A DNA stretch of 64,000 nucleotides, taken from contig NZ_QJJM01000003.1 in the NCBI RefSeq assembly GCF_003201955.1, positions 62,001 through 126,000 of the forward strand, written 5' to 3'. The position numbers and the translations under genes were made by a program. Shown piece by piece: positions 23,454 to 39,684 of the stretch. Numbering within the stretch: the stretch's first letter is position 1; every line of letters starts with the position of its first letter. Source of the stretch: Blastomonas natatoria. GTDB taxonomy: Bacteria > Pseudomonadota > Alphaproteobacteria > Sphingomonadales > Sphingomonadaceae. The notes beneath the pieces are model-generated. The model did no database searches. It saw only the letters and a program-made list of their open reading frames with translations, and had not been told where the DNA came from.

Positions 23454-24902
23454 ATGGCGCTGCACCGACTGGCACTGCTGATGGCATTCGTGCCGGTGCT
23501 GCTCTTCTCGTCGACCGGTCAGGGTTCGTCCGCGCCGCCCGTGCGGCTCGAGACCGAGGCGCTGAACCCGAGCGAGAATGTCACTGTCGCGGGGCAATCC
23601 GCATCGCCGCAATCCGGTATCCGGCGCGATGACCGCGAATATCCCTTCTACATGCCGATGCAGGGGCTGCGCCCTCCGGCGGTGACCATGCGGGTCCGCT
23701 GCGATGCCTCGCGCGCGGCGGGGCGCGAAGTGTTCGACCGGCCATCGGCAGCAGCAATCGAAGGCAGGATCGAGGGCGGGTTCGAATTTGTCTTCGAAGC
23801 CTATGACGGCGCCGGAAGGCCGTGCGTCTATCCGTTTGCTCCGTCGCTGCCGCAGATCATCGGCCAGACCCAGGGCACGCAATATGTCTTCCGGTCCTCC
23901 GTGCCCGGTGTTCCGGTCACCTTCCGCACCAATGATGCCTGGGCCAGCATCAACCTGCGCCTGTTCGACCTCGGCCCGCAGCGCATCCATTTCGAAATGC
24001 GCGACATCGCGCTCGACTTCCCCAATGCCGGTGAGGCCAAGGGTGCGGTGCATCTGGAGGTTCTGGACGTAACGCGGCCTGGCCTGATCACTGCCGTGAT
24101 CCGCCGCGCCAATATCTTCGGCGGCAAGAATGCGATCTTCGTGCCGGGCGGGGAGACGATGGTGCTGATCGAGGACAGCATTATCCGCGGCAATATCGGC
24201 GACAATGTCGACCAGGAACATGGCACCTATATCAACGGCACCCTGGTCACGCATATCCGCAATTCGACCTGGTACGGGCAGAAGGGCTGGGTCGATATCG
24301 CCAGCGGCCATCAGCTCAAGGACAAGGCTTACTTGCGCGTCTATGAGGATCTGACCGTCGCGAATCTTCCCAATGCGACCACGCCGTCGGCGATGCCGCT
24401 GGTCGACATCTCGGCCTTCGGCTTTACCTGGACGAACAATCTGAAGCTCAAGCGCGTGCCCTCGGCCCAGACGGTGCGCGACACGCTGGTCGATCTGCGC
24501 ACCGAGATCGTCTATGGCGCGCCGCACCATTATCCGTGGAACATCATGGTGAGCCCGCAATGGCGCATGCCGCCAGCACCGCTCGCTTCGCTCGACCAGG
24601 TCTATCTCTCGGTCTTCCAGAACACGCTGGTCGACAGCTTCCGCACCGAACCGCATGTCTTCCGCCTGAACGCCCAGGGCCTGGGGGTGGAACCCGGCTC
24701 GCCCACGGTCATCGGCAACGAACAGACCACCCGGGCGCAGCAGCGCATGGTCTCGCTGGCATTCAACACCCGGGGCACGATTCGCAAGCCCTTCACGACC
24801 GAAGGCTGGACCTATGTCGATCCGTCGCTGCCGCCCGAAATGCAATGGGTGCGTGACCGCGACGCGTTCATCCGCCACGCGCTCGGACTTATCGGTCGCT
24901 AG
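23454..24902 (+). CDS. Exported protein, possibly right-handed beta-helix; function unknown
   Basis: A 482-residue protein with an N-terminal signal peptide (MALHRLALLMAFVPVLLFSS). The body has short repeating strand-turn units with VLIEDSIIRGNIGDNV and THIRNSTWYGQKG, which look like the coils of a parallel beta-helix as in carbohydrate-active or surface proteins. I do not recognise catalytic residues or a named family. It starts 67 bases after the porin in the same direction and converges on ppsR, 15 bases apart, so porin and this gene form a pair between bchG and ppsR. GGAGAGG precedes ATG 23454. Confidence 0.7.
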   Translation: MALHRLALLMAFVPVLLFSSTGQGSSAPPVRLETEALNPSENVTVAGQSASPQSGIRRDDREYPFYMPMQGLRPPAVTMRVRCDASRAAGREVFDRPSAAAIEGRIEGGFEFVFEAYDGAGRPCVYPFAPSLPQIIGQTQGTQYVFRSSVPGVPVTFRTNDAWASINLRLFDLGPQRIHFEMRDIALDFPNAGEAKGAVHLEVLDVTRPGLITAVIRRANIFGGKNAIFVPGGETMVLIEDSIIRGNIGDNVDQEHGTYINGTLVTHIRNSTWYGQKGWVDIASGHQLKDKAYLRVYEDLTVANLPNATTPSAMPLVDISAFGFTWTNNLKLKRVPSAQTVRDTLVDLRTEIVYGAPHHYPWNIMVSPQWRMPPAPLASLDQVYLSVFQNTLVDSFRTEPHVFRLNAQGLGVEPGSPTVIGNEQTTRAQQRMVSLAFNTRGTIRKPFTTEGWTYVDPSLPPEMQWVRDRDAFIRHALGLIGR

Positions 24903-24917
24903 CGCAACCGATTCAGC

Positions 24918-26348
24918 TCAGCTCAGCTCGTCCTTGCGGCCGACCAGATTGCCAAGGCCGTGGCGGTGGAGCTTCGAATAGAGGCTCTGGCGGCTAAGGC
25001 CCAGGATTTCTGCAGCTGAGGCGCGGTTGTCGGAGGTATAGGCCAGCGCCGCCTCGATGCACATCCGCTCGATCAGATCGGTCGATTCCCGCACGATCTC
25101 GCGCAGCGGCATCCGCCCGACCAGCTCGGTCAGCTGATCGACCGAGCGCGGCACATCGCGATCGCTCGGCGGCAGGTCGCGCATCCGTCGGCTGACGGTG
25201 CGAATGGCAAAGCCGTAATGTCCGCCCTGGGCGTCGGTCTTGACGCCTGATACCTCGATCGCTTCCTCGATGGCATCATCGGCATGAACGATGGTGGTCG
25301 CATTGCGCACCTGGCCGTGATCGTCGAGCTGCTTGCGCATCAGATCGACATCGATCCCCGGACGGCCGATGAAGCGGCCGAGCGGCTGGCCGGTAATCGC
25401 TTCCTTCGAGCTGCCATGCACCAGATCGACAAATGCCGAATTGACGGTGAGGATCTGCATCTTCGCATCGGTCAGCACGAAGGCATCGGGCATGCGCTCG
25501 ATCAGCTCGGCCATCGGCCGGCGGTTGGCGCTGTCCCCCGCCGGTGCATCGCCGCGTGACAGGCGGATCATGAACTGGCGGCCATTATCCTGCCGGAAGG
25601 GCAGCGCCGTCAGCATCATCGGCGGCTGATCCTCGCCGATCTTCACTTCCATCTCGCAATGCTCGCCCGTGGCGGTCGCACCGCCCAGCGCGGCAATCAG
25701 GTCGTCGCGTGATATTCCGCCGATGACATTGGCCAGATCGCGATTGTCGAGGCTGCCGGGCTTGGCGCCGAACAGCTGGTAGCTCGCGGGATTGGCGGCG
25801 GCGATTCGGCGCGTGCTGGCATCGATCACCAGCACCGGATCGGTAATCATGTCGAACAGCAGGCGGAAGCGCGCCTCGGTCTGGCGCAGCTTGAGACAGT
25901 CGCGTTCCAGCGACTGCTGGGTCTGCAGCAGGCGCTGCTGCAGGCTGGCCCAGGCGCGGACATCCCGGCCGATGGCCATGCGCGGCTTGCCTTCGCCCAG
26001 GTCGACCAGCCGGTAATGGATCGGCAGATTGCCTTCGGGCCCGGGATGATTGACCTGACGCCACCGTGCGGGCGTTTCGGAGCTGGGGCTCGCCAGCATC
26101 TCGCTGATCTTCGGGCGGCTGTCGAGCGCAACCGTGTCCTCCCAGCGCCGGCCTATCCAGCTGCTGAGGTCAGGCATGTCATCGGCACTCACGGAAACAT
26201 CGCTGATGACGCCGTTTTCATCCAGCGCCAGGGCGATATCCCCTGCGGCCAGCACCAATGCGAGTGCTGCGCCGATTTCCAAAGTGCCGACAACGCCTTT
26301 GAGGTCGCGAAAAGGCATGGCGATTGCCGGAGGCTCGTCCTTCTTCAT
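24918..26348 (-). CDS. ppsR: Photosynthesis regulator PpsR/CrtJ
   Basis: A 476-residue transcriptional repressor. PAS domains are visible around 160-265 (FRLLFDMITDPVLVIDASTRRIAAANPASYQLFG) and 280-385 (IERMPDAFVLTDAKMQILTVNSAFVDL), after an N-terminal PAS-like part and a coiled Q-linker-like segment. The C-terminal FIS-type helix-turn-helix is NRASAAEILGLSRQSLYSKLHRHGLG. Cys430, just before that helix, corresponds to the redox-active cysteine of Rhodobacter PpsR; Cys151 and Cys231 are others. It follows ppaA by 19 bases. ATG 26318 is an alternative start. PpsR-type boxes upstream of crtD, bchG and bchF are its likely targets. Confidence 0.93.
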   Translation of the reverse strand: MKKDEPPAIAMPFRDLKGVVGTLEIGAALALVLAAGDIALALDENGVISDVSVSADDMPDLSSWIGRRWEDTVALDSRPKISEMLASPSSETPARWRQVNHPGPEGNLPIHYRLVDLGEGKPRMAIGRDVRAWASLQQRLLQTQQSLERDCLKLRQTEARFRLLFDMITDPVLVIDASTRRIAAANPASYQLFGAKPGSLDNRDLANVIGGISRDDLIAALGGATATGEHCEMEVKIGEDQPPMMLTALPFRQDNGRQFMIRLSRGDAPAGDSANRRPMAELIERMPDAFVLTDAKMQILTVNSAFVDLVHGSSKEAITGQPLGRFIGRPGIDVDLMRKQLDDHGQVRNATTIVHADDAIEEAIEVSGVKTDAQGGHYGFAIRTVSRRMRDLPPSDRDVPRSVDQLTELVGRMPLREIVRESTDLIERMCIEAALAYTSDNRASAAEILGLSRQSLYSKLHRHGLGNLVGRKDELS

Positions 26349-26367
26349 GCCGCGCCGGGTGCGGTCT

Positions 26368-27405
26368 TCAATGCGAAAGCGCGGCGCGCTCTACCCCGGC
26401 AGATACAAGTTCATCGGCCAATGCAAGCGCGTCAGCGGCATCAGCAGCGGTCCCGTCCGCACCCAGCTTGCGCGCGTGTTCGGGGTCATAGCCTAGGGCT
26501 GGGCCGCCGATCATGATTGCCAGTTTGGGATTGCAGGACACGCTTCTCATCGCCGTCAGCAGTTTCGGAACATCGGCGATATAAAAGTCAGTGGTTACTG
26601 TCAATCCGACGACATCGAACGAGGAAGATCCCAGGGCCTGGAGGATGTCGGACTGTTCGGGCTCGATCAGGGTTTCCACCTCCCAGCCTGCGCGCTGGAA
26701 GCATTCGGAGATCATGAGCGTGCCCAGGCTGTGCTGGTCCCGCGGCATGGTGGTGAACAGCGCGCGATGCGACTTGAGGCTCCATCCCGTAGCGGGCGGT
26801 GCCCAGACCGCGATCGTGCGCAGCAGCAGCTGCCACAATCCCATGGTTACGTCGACAAAGTCGCATTCGTCGCGATTCCACTTTTCGCCCAGTTCGCGCG
26901 CGGTCGGGGCGATCAGCTGGATGAACAGGGTTTCGGGTGCGATCTCGTGATCGAGATGGTCGATGATGATGTCCGCCAGGGCGTTGACTTCATGCGCCAG
27001 CACCTGGTCCGAAAATTCGCGGATCGCTGCCTCGTCGAACAGAGGCGCCATGGTCGCAAAGCCTCTGCTCTTCGCGCCCGGGCGCGCGTTGTCGTTCGAC
27101 TGCGTACCTGCGGTTTCGCGAAACTCTTCGCCGCCGTCCTGCGCGTGCATGACGGGCGTCACCATATGCGCTGGAGGGTCGACGGGAAATTGCGACATGC
27201 GAGGATCATCCTGATGCACCATCAGCAGCCGGGGGATGATCTCGTCTTCCACCAGGCGGCCAACATCGTCATTCGGGCCGGAGCGAACGAACCGACCCTG
27301 GCCGGTCTGTTCGCCATCCCAGGGCGAGGCCTTCTTGCGCAAACGCGCATTGCGAAAAAGCTCTGTCGTCGACCGGATCAAATCGATGCCAAAAACCGAG
27401 GCCAT
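26368..27405 (-). CDS. ppaA: PpaA/AerR cobalamin-binding antirepressor
   Basis: A 345-residue protein. The region 120-205 is a helical B12-binding cap (TLFIQLIAPTARELGEKWNRDECDFV). The Rossmann-like cobalamin domain follows, with His225 in RDQHSLGTLM matching the D-x-H-x-x-G cobalt-ligand motif, then VVGLTVTTDF and GGPALGYDPEHARKLGADGTAADA. AerR/PpaA proteins bind light-modified cobalamin and oppose PpsR. It is divergent from bchF with a shared control region and in one unit with ppsR. A GGAGAG site precedes ATG 27405. Confidence 0.93.
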   Translation of the reverse strand: MASVFGIDLIRSTTELFRNARLRKKASPWDGEQTGQGRFVRSGPNDDVGRLVEDEIIPRLLMVHQDDPRMSQFPVDPPAHMVTPVMHAQDGGEEFRETAGTQSNDNARPGAKSRGFATMAPLFDEAAIREFSDQVLAHEVNALADIIIDHLDHEIAPETLFIQLIAPTARELGEKWNRDECDFVDVTMGLWQLLLRTIAVWAPPATGWSLKSHRALFTTMPRDQHSLGTLMISECFQRAGWEVETLIEPEQSDILQALGSSSFDVVGLTVTTDFYIADVPKLLTAMRSVSCNPKLAIMIGGPALGYDPEHARKLGADGTAADAADALALADELVSAGVERAALSH

Positions 27406-27491
27406 TCAGACTCTCCATAGTCTTGTCGGTGCGGATGACACCGGCCTCATGGCGGGAAACTTTCTTGTGCGCCCATCCTCGCCAGGCCCTG

Positions 27492-27587
27492 ATCCTACGC
27501 CTGTCCAGCAGGCCTGACAACCGAAGATTTGTCAAGAAAACTATACGTCAATTTATCTTGACACTTTTGCGGGGCGAGGCGTAGGTT
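27492..27587. promoter_or_regulatory. Divergent ppaA/bchF promoters with PpsR-type boxes
   Basis: Leftward promoter for ppaA: TTGTCA (27520-27515), 17 bases, TAGGAT (27497-27492). Rightward promoter for bchF: TTGACA (27558-27563), 18 bases, TAGGTT (27582-27587). A full PpsR box TGTCCAGCAGGCCTGACA (27502-27519) covers the ppaA -35 and spacer. Two one-mismatch boxes, TGTCAAGAAAACTATACG (27530-27547) and CGTCAATTTATCTTGACA (27546-27563), lead up to and cover the bchF -35. The layout suits simultaneous repression of both directions by PpsR. Confidence 0.7.
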
Positions 27588-27620
27588 TCCTGACTTGAAA
27601 CGGGAGGCGTTCAAACGCTC

Positions 27621-29470
<1,850 letters not shown>

Positions 29471-29474
29471 GGCC

Positions 29475-31104
29475 ATGCAGCTGTCGGTCTGGACCTATGA
29501 AGGGCCCCCTCATATCGGGGCAATGCGGGTGGCGACCGGCATGCGCGATGTGCACTATCTGCTGCACGCGCCGCAGGGCGATACCTATGCCGACCTTCTG
29601 TTCACGATGATCGAACGGCGCGGCAAGCGCCCGCCCGTGACTTACACCACCTTTCAGGCGCGCGATCTGGGCAAGGACACAGCCGAGCTGTTCCAGTCCG
29701 CCGCACGCGATGCGGTGGCGCGTTTCAAGCCGGCGGCCATGCTGGTCGGCGCATCGTGCACCGCCGAACTGATCCAGGACGATCCTGCCGGAATGGCGCA
29801 GGCGATGCGCCTTGATATACCCGTCATTCCACTGGAGCTGCCCAGCTATTCCCGCAAGGAAAACTGGGGCGCTTCGGAGACTTTCTATCAGATAGTCAGA
29901 GCTCTCGCGGTCGGGGATTCCTCCCGCCCCGCACCGTGCCAGGCAGGTTCTCCGCGTCCCAAAGCGAACCTGCTTGGGCCGAGCGCACTGGGTTTTCGCC
30001 ATCGCGACGATATCGTCGAGATCGCGAAGATTCTGGCTGCGCTCGGCGTAGAGATTAACGTCACCGCGCCGCTGGGAGCGAGCGCGGCGGACATCGCCCG
30101 GATAGGGGAGGCCGATTTCAACATCGTGCTCTATCCGGAAATCGCCGATACGGCGGCGCGCTGGCTGGAACGCAACTTCCGCCAGCCGTTCACCAGGACC
30201 ACCCCCATCGGCCATGGTGCCACCATCGACTTCATCCATGAGGTGGCAAAGCTCGCCGGGGTCGATCCCTCGCCCGCGCTCGACATCGCAGAAGCGCGGA
30301 TGCCCTGGTGGAGCCGCTCGGTCGATTCGACCTATCTGACCGGCAAGCGCGTCTTCATCTTCGGCGATGCGACGCATGCCATCGCTGCGGCCCGTGTCGC
30401 CCGCGACGAGCTCGGCTTCGTGGTCTGCGGCCTGGGCTGCTACAACCGCGAATTCGCGCGCGACCTGCGCGCCGCAGCTGCCGATCACGGTGTCGAGCCA
30501 CTGATCACCGATGATCATCTCGAGGTCGAGGAAGCCATTGCCGCTGCGCATCCCGAACTGGTGCTGGGCACGCAGATGGAGCGGCATATCGCCAAGCGGC
30601 TGTCGATCCCCTGTGCGGTGATCTCCGCGCCGGTGCATGTGCAGGATTTCCCCGCGCGGCACAGCCCGCAAATGGGCTTCGAAGGCGCGAACGTGCTGTT
30701 CGACAGCTGGGTGCATCCGCTGGTCATGGGTCTCGAAGAGCATCTGCTCACCATGTTCCGCGACGATTTCGAATTTCACGACGGCGCCGGCGCGAGCCAT
30801 CTGCATGGCAGCGCGCCAAAAGCTGTCCCCCTGCCTGACCAGGCAACGGGGAGGGGTGGGTCCGAGCCGCTTGGCGAGCCTGCAACCGCTGCGGCTGCAA
30901 GCCCACCCCCAACCCCTTCCTTGGCAGCCGGCCAGGACGGCGAGCTGCTCGAACGCACCCTCTGGACCGCCGAGGCCGAGGCCGAGCTCAAGAAAATCCC
31001 GTTTTTCGTGCGCGGCAAGGCGCGGCGGAACACGGAACGCTATGCCGAAGAGCGCGGCCTCGCATCGATATCCCTCGATACGCTCTACGATGCGAAGGCG
31101 CATT

Positions 31105-31115
<11 letters not shown>
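29475..31115 (+). CDS. bchB: Light-independent protochlorophyllide reductase subunit B
   Basis: A 546-residue catalytic partner of BchN. Asp36 (HAPQGD) is the cluster ligand known from Rhodobacter. [20 protein letters not shown] and [20 protein letters not shown] are family elements, and the C-terminal domain reads [22 protein letters not shown]. Between the catalytic body (ending about ASHLHG) and that C-terminal domain is an unusually long Pro/Ala/Gly linker, residues about 452-486, encoded by a palindromic repeat (see separate entry). The length is above the usual 510-530. The stop overlaps bchH by 11 bases. Confidence 0.94.
30830..30925. repeat. Palindromic intergenic-type repeat read in frame inside bchB
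   Basis: This segment has the look of the intergenic repeats elsewhere in the window: TGCCTGACCAGGCA hairpin at 30832-30845 with GGGGAGGGGTGGG nearby, and near the other end GCCCACCCCCAACCCCTTCC. GGGGTGGG (30853-30860) pairs with CCCACCCC (30902-30909). It is translated as a low-complexity linker between the BchB catalytic body and the C-terminal domain, and keeps the frame open. Confidence 0.6.
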
Positions 31116-36323
<5,208 letters not shown>

Positions 36324-36327
<4 letters not shown>

Positions 36328-37757
36328 GCCTGGCAAGCGCCTCGACCCGGTTCTTTGCCGGACTTGGAACGCAGTTCCTGCCGTTCGCCGATGCGGCGAG
36401 CGCCGAATTGCCGATGGGCCGTCTTCTGCGGCTCTCGCTGTTCCAGGTGACGGTGGGCGTGGCGACGGTGCTGCTCAACGGCACGCTCAATCGCGTGATG
36501 ATCGTCGAGCTGGGCACGCCGGCCTGGCTGGTGGCGCTGATGATCGCGATCCCGCTGCTGGTAGCCCCCTTCCGCGCGCTGATCGGCCACAAGTCGGATC
36601 ATCACAAGTCGATGCTCGGCTGGCGGCGGGTGCCCTATATCTGGTTCGGCTCGCTGCTCCAGTTCGGCGGGCTGGCGATCATGCCCTTTGCGCTGCTGCT
36701 GCTGTCGAGGCCCGATACGTTTACCGTGGGGCTCATCGCAGGCGCGCTCGCGTTCCTGCTCACCGGCCTCGGCATGCACACCACGCAGACCGCAGGCCTC
36801 GCGCTCGCTACCGACCTTGCGCCTGAAGACAGCCGCCCGCGTGTCGTGGCGCTGATGTTCGTGATGCTGCTCGTCGGCATGATGGGTGCGGCCTTCGTGA
36901 TGGGCTCGCTGCTCGCCGATTTCAGTGCCACAAGGCTGGTCGCGATCGTCCAGGGCGCGGCGATGTTCACCATGGCGCTCAACATCATCGCGCTGTGGAA
37001 GCAGGAGGCGCGCGCGCCTTCGACCACCCGGCCCGAGCGCGAGACGCCGAAATTCTCGGTGGTGTGGCGCGAGTTCACCTCCGAGGCGCGCAATGCCCGG
37101 CTGCTGCTCGCCATCGGTTGCGGAACGGCGGCCTTCAGCATGCAGGACGTGCTGCTCGAGCCGTTTGGCGGCGAGGTGCTCGGCATGTCGGTGGGATCGA
37201 CGACCTCGCTGACCGGGCTCTGGGCGTTCGGCATGCTCGTCGCCTTTGCCTTTGCCGCGCGGCGTCTAGGCCACGGTTCCGATCCGCTGCGGCTTGCAGG
37301 CTTCGGCGCGGCGATCGGTATGCTGGCCTTTGCGATGATCCTGTTCGCAGCGCCGCTGGACGCGAGCTTTCTTGTCTTTTCGGGCGCGCTGACCATCGGC
37401 CTTGGCGCAGGCCTGTTCTCGGTCGGCACATTGAGCGCGATCATGGGAATCGCCGGCAGTGGCAAGCACAAGGGGTCGGGCCTCGCGCTCGGAGCCTGGG
37501 GTGCTGTGCAGGCCAGTGCATCGGGCCTGGCGGTGGCGGCAGGCGGGCTGATCCGTGATGCCGTCTCCTCGCTCGCGCTCGCGGACCGCATCGGCGAGAC
37601 GCTGGCCTATCGCGCCACCGGCTATGGCACCGTGTATCTGATCGAAATCATCCTGCTGCTCGTCACCATGATCGTGCTCGGCCCGCTTGTCGGGGGCCAG
37701 GGCCTCGATCCTGCCGCACCGCCCCAGCGGTTCGGCCTTACCGAATTTCCGACATGA
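36324..37757 (+). CDS. lhaA: Light-harvesting 1 assembly protein LhaA (PucC family)
   Basis: A 477-residue, 12-helix protein of the PucC/LhaA family, needed for LH1 assembly around the reaction centre. Motifs: LRLSLFQVTVGVATVLLNGTLNRVMIVE, FRALIGHKSDHHKSMLGWRRVPYIW and CGTAAFSMQDVLLEPFGGEVLGMSVGSTT. It lies between bchM (4-base overlap) and puhA (27 bases), the usual place. It is a paralogue of the PucC-like gene at 19458. Confidence 0.93.
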
Positions 37758-37784
37758 ACGGCTTGAAAGAGAGAAGGAAGCGCC

Positions 37785-38558
37785 ATGTTTAACGGCAATA
37801 TCGTGGGCAATATCGATGTCGCATCGATCGCTTTCTGGGCGTTCGTGCTGTTTTTCATCGGTCTCATCTATTATCTCCGGCGCGAGGACCGGCGCGAGGG
37901 CTTCCCGCTCGAGGACGACCTGACCGGCCGTTCGCTGGGCATGGGCGGGCCGTTGCTGCATGCGGCGCCCAAGACCTTCAAGCTGCCCTTCGGCCGCGGC
38001 ACGGTCTCGACGCCCACGATCGGCAAGGAACCGTTCGAGATCGCCGGACGCCGGGTCAGCCCGTTCCCCGGTGCGCCCTATGTGCCCACCGGCAATCCGC
38101 TGACCGACTGCATCGGCCCCGCCGCCTATGCCGAGCGCAGCCGTCTTCCCGATATCGACGCGTTCGGCAACAACCGCATCGTGCCGATGGCGCTGGAGCC
38201 GAGCTTCTCGATCGCACGCGGCGATCCTGATCCGCGCGGCATGACCGTCATCGGCGCCGATGGCGCGGTCGCGGGCACCGTGGCGGAAATCTGGGTCGAT
38301 CGTTCGGAGCATCAGGTGCGCTATCTGGAAGTCGTCACCGCCGAGGGCGTACATGCGCTCGCGCCGATGATGATGGCCAAGATCCGCAAGTCTGCGCGCC
38401 AGATCGTCGTCGATGCGATCAACGCCGCGCAGTTCTCCGGCTGCCCGCAGGTCGAAACCCCGGGCCAGATCAGCCGCTACGAGGAAGACAAGATCTCGGG
38501 CTATTTCGGCGGCGGCTATCTTTACGCCAACCGCGCCCGGCAGGAGCCGCTGATATGA
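37785..38558 (+). CDS. puhA: Photosynthetic reaction centre H subunit PuhA
   Basis: A 257-residue H subunit with one N-terminal membrane helix (about 12-30, IDVASIAFWAFVLFFIGLIYYL), the following YLRREDRREGFPLED, and the cytoplasmic PRC-barrel domain containing GTVAEIWVDRSEHQVRYLEV. It caps the L/M core and controls proton delivery to QB. The L and M subunits are not encoded in this window. A GAAGGAAG site precedes ATG 37785; the stop overlaps puhB as ATGA. Confidence 0.96.
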   Translation: MFNGNIVGNIDVASIAFWAFVLFFIGLIYYLRREDRREGFPLEDDLTGRSLGMGGPLLHAAPKTFKLPFGRGTVSTPTIGKEPFEIAGRRVSPFPGAPYVPTGNPLTDCIGPAAYAERSRLPDIDAFGNNRIVPMALEPSFSIARGDPDPRGMTVIGADGAVAGTVAEIWVDRSEHQVRYLEVVTAEGVHALAPMMMAKIRKSARQIVVDAINAAQFSGCPQVETPGQISRYEEDKISGYFGGGYLYANRARQEPLI

Positions 38559-39184
38559 TCACGGAATATGACGACGAGCCCGTCCGGGGTCTCCCCGGCG
38601 AGCTCCCGCAGGGTGAGGTCCTGCTGTGGCAGGGTTCGCCCGACTGGCGGTTGCTGGCGCGCAGTGCCTTTGCCACGCGAATCGTCGGGCTGTATTTCAT
38701 CGCGCTCGTCGCGCTCGCCATCTACAATGGCAGCACCAGCGGAGTGATCGCCACGGTGATTGCAGGGGCCTTGGGCGTCGGGCTGCTGATGCTCTTTGCC
38801 TGGGCCGTGGCACGCACCACCGTCTACACCCTGACCAGCAAGCGCGTGGTATTGCGCATCGGCGTGGCGCTCAACATGTGCATCAACCTGCCGCTCACGA
38901 AGATCGGTGGCGCCAATCTGCGCGCGCTGGGGCCGGTCGAAGGCGATCTGGCGCTGCAGCTGATCGGCCCGCATAAGCTGGGCTATCTGGTGCTCTGGCC
39001 GCATGCCCGTCCATGGAAGCTCGGCCATCCCGAACCCATGCTGCGTGCGCTGCCCGACGCAGCGGTGGTCGGCGAGCGGCTGGCGCGGGCTGTCGCCGCC
39101 ATTGCACCGGTGGACCGCGCGCAACAGGCCAGTGTCGCAGCGGGTGAGGGAGTCCCCGCGCATCTTCAGGGAGCCATCGCATGA
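38555..39184 (+). CDS. puhB: Photosynthetic complex assembly protein PuhB
   Basis: A 209-residue membrane protein with two or three helices after an N-terminal LPQGEVLLWQGSPDWR segment that marks PH-domain-like PuhB proteins, and TVYTLTSKRVVLRIGVALNMCINLPLTKI after the membrane part. PuhB assists reaction centre assembly in Rhodobacter. It overlaps puhA and puhC by four bases each, so the three are translationally coupled. Confidence 0.92.
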   Translation: MITEYDDEPVRGLPGELPQGEVLLWQGSPDWRLLARSAFATRIVGLYFIALVALAIYNGSTSGVIATVIAGALGVGLLMLFAWAVARTTVYTLTSKRVVLRIGVALNMCINLPLTKIGGANLRALGPVEGDLALQLIGPHKLGYLVLWPHARPWKLGHPEPMLRALPDAAVVGERLARAVAAIAPVDRAQQASVAAGEGVPAHLQGAIA

Positions 39185-39684
39185 CCAGCGCATCGTCCAG
39201 CCACAACCACCATTCGCACGGTGGCCACGGCCATAGTCATGAAAACACGGTGCCCAGAGGCGCGCTGATGATGGCGTGCGGCGTGGTGCTGTTCACCCTG
39301 GCGCTGACCAGCGCGACGCAGCTGGGCTGGATCGCACCCTCGCCGTCTGCCAGCGACGTGCGCGCGGCGGAAGCCGCGACCGCGATCAAGTCGCGCGTCC
39401 TGCGCTTTGCCGATGCGCAGAACGGCAAGGTGCTCGTGACCGATGCCGTCACCGGTCAGACGGTGCATGTCTATGGCGAAGAGGGCAGCGGCTTCATCCG
39501 CGGCGTCCTGCGCGGCATGGGCCGGGGTCGGCATGTGCGCGGCATTCCGATGGATGCGCCGTACGAGCTCAACCACTGGAGCGACGGATCGCTCTCGCTC
39601 ACCGATACCGCGACCAACCGCGTGGTCGAACTGGGCGCGTTCGGGCCGACCAACCGCGCGACCTTCGAGGCGCTTCTGAAATGA
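39181..39684 (+). CDS. puhC: Photosynthetic complex assembly protein PuhC
   Basis: A 167-residue protein with a His-rich cytoplasmic N-terminus ([15 protein letters not shown], residues 8-22), one membrane helix (about 28-46) and a periplasmic domain with [19 protein letters not shown] and [15 protein letters not shown]. PuhC is needed for LH1/reaction centre reorganisation. The His-rich tail could bind metal; that is unusual and unproven. Overlaps the next gene as ATGA. Confidence 0.9.
   Translation: MTSASSSHNHHSHGGHGHSHENTVPRGALMMACGVVLFTLALTSATQLGWIAPSPSASDVRAAEAATAIKSRVLRFADAQNGKVLVTDAVTGQTVHVYGEEGSGFIRGVLRGMGRGRHVRGIPMDAPYELNHWSDGSLSLTDTATNRVVELGAFGPTNRATFEALLK

Noticed and set aside
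27424-27440. TGTCGGTGCGGATGACA near the ppaA start as a further PpsR box
   Set aside because: The spacing is TGT-N11-ACA, one base short of the required N12.
29940-29972. A CAGGTTC/GAACCTG inverted repeat inside bchB near residue 160
   Set aside because: It falls in a naturally variable linker of BchB and is short; I could not tell it from chance in this GC-rich coding sequence.
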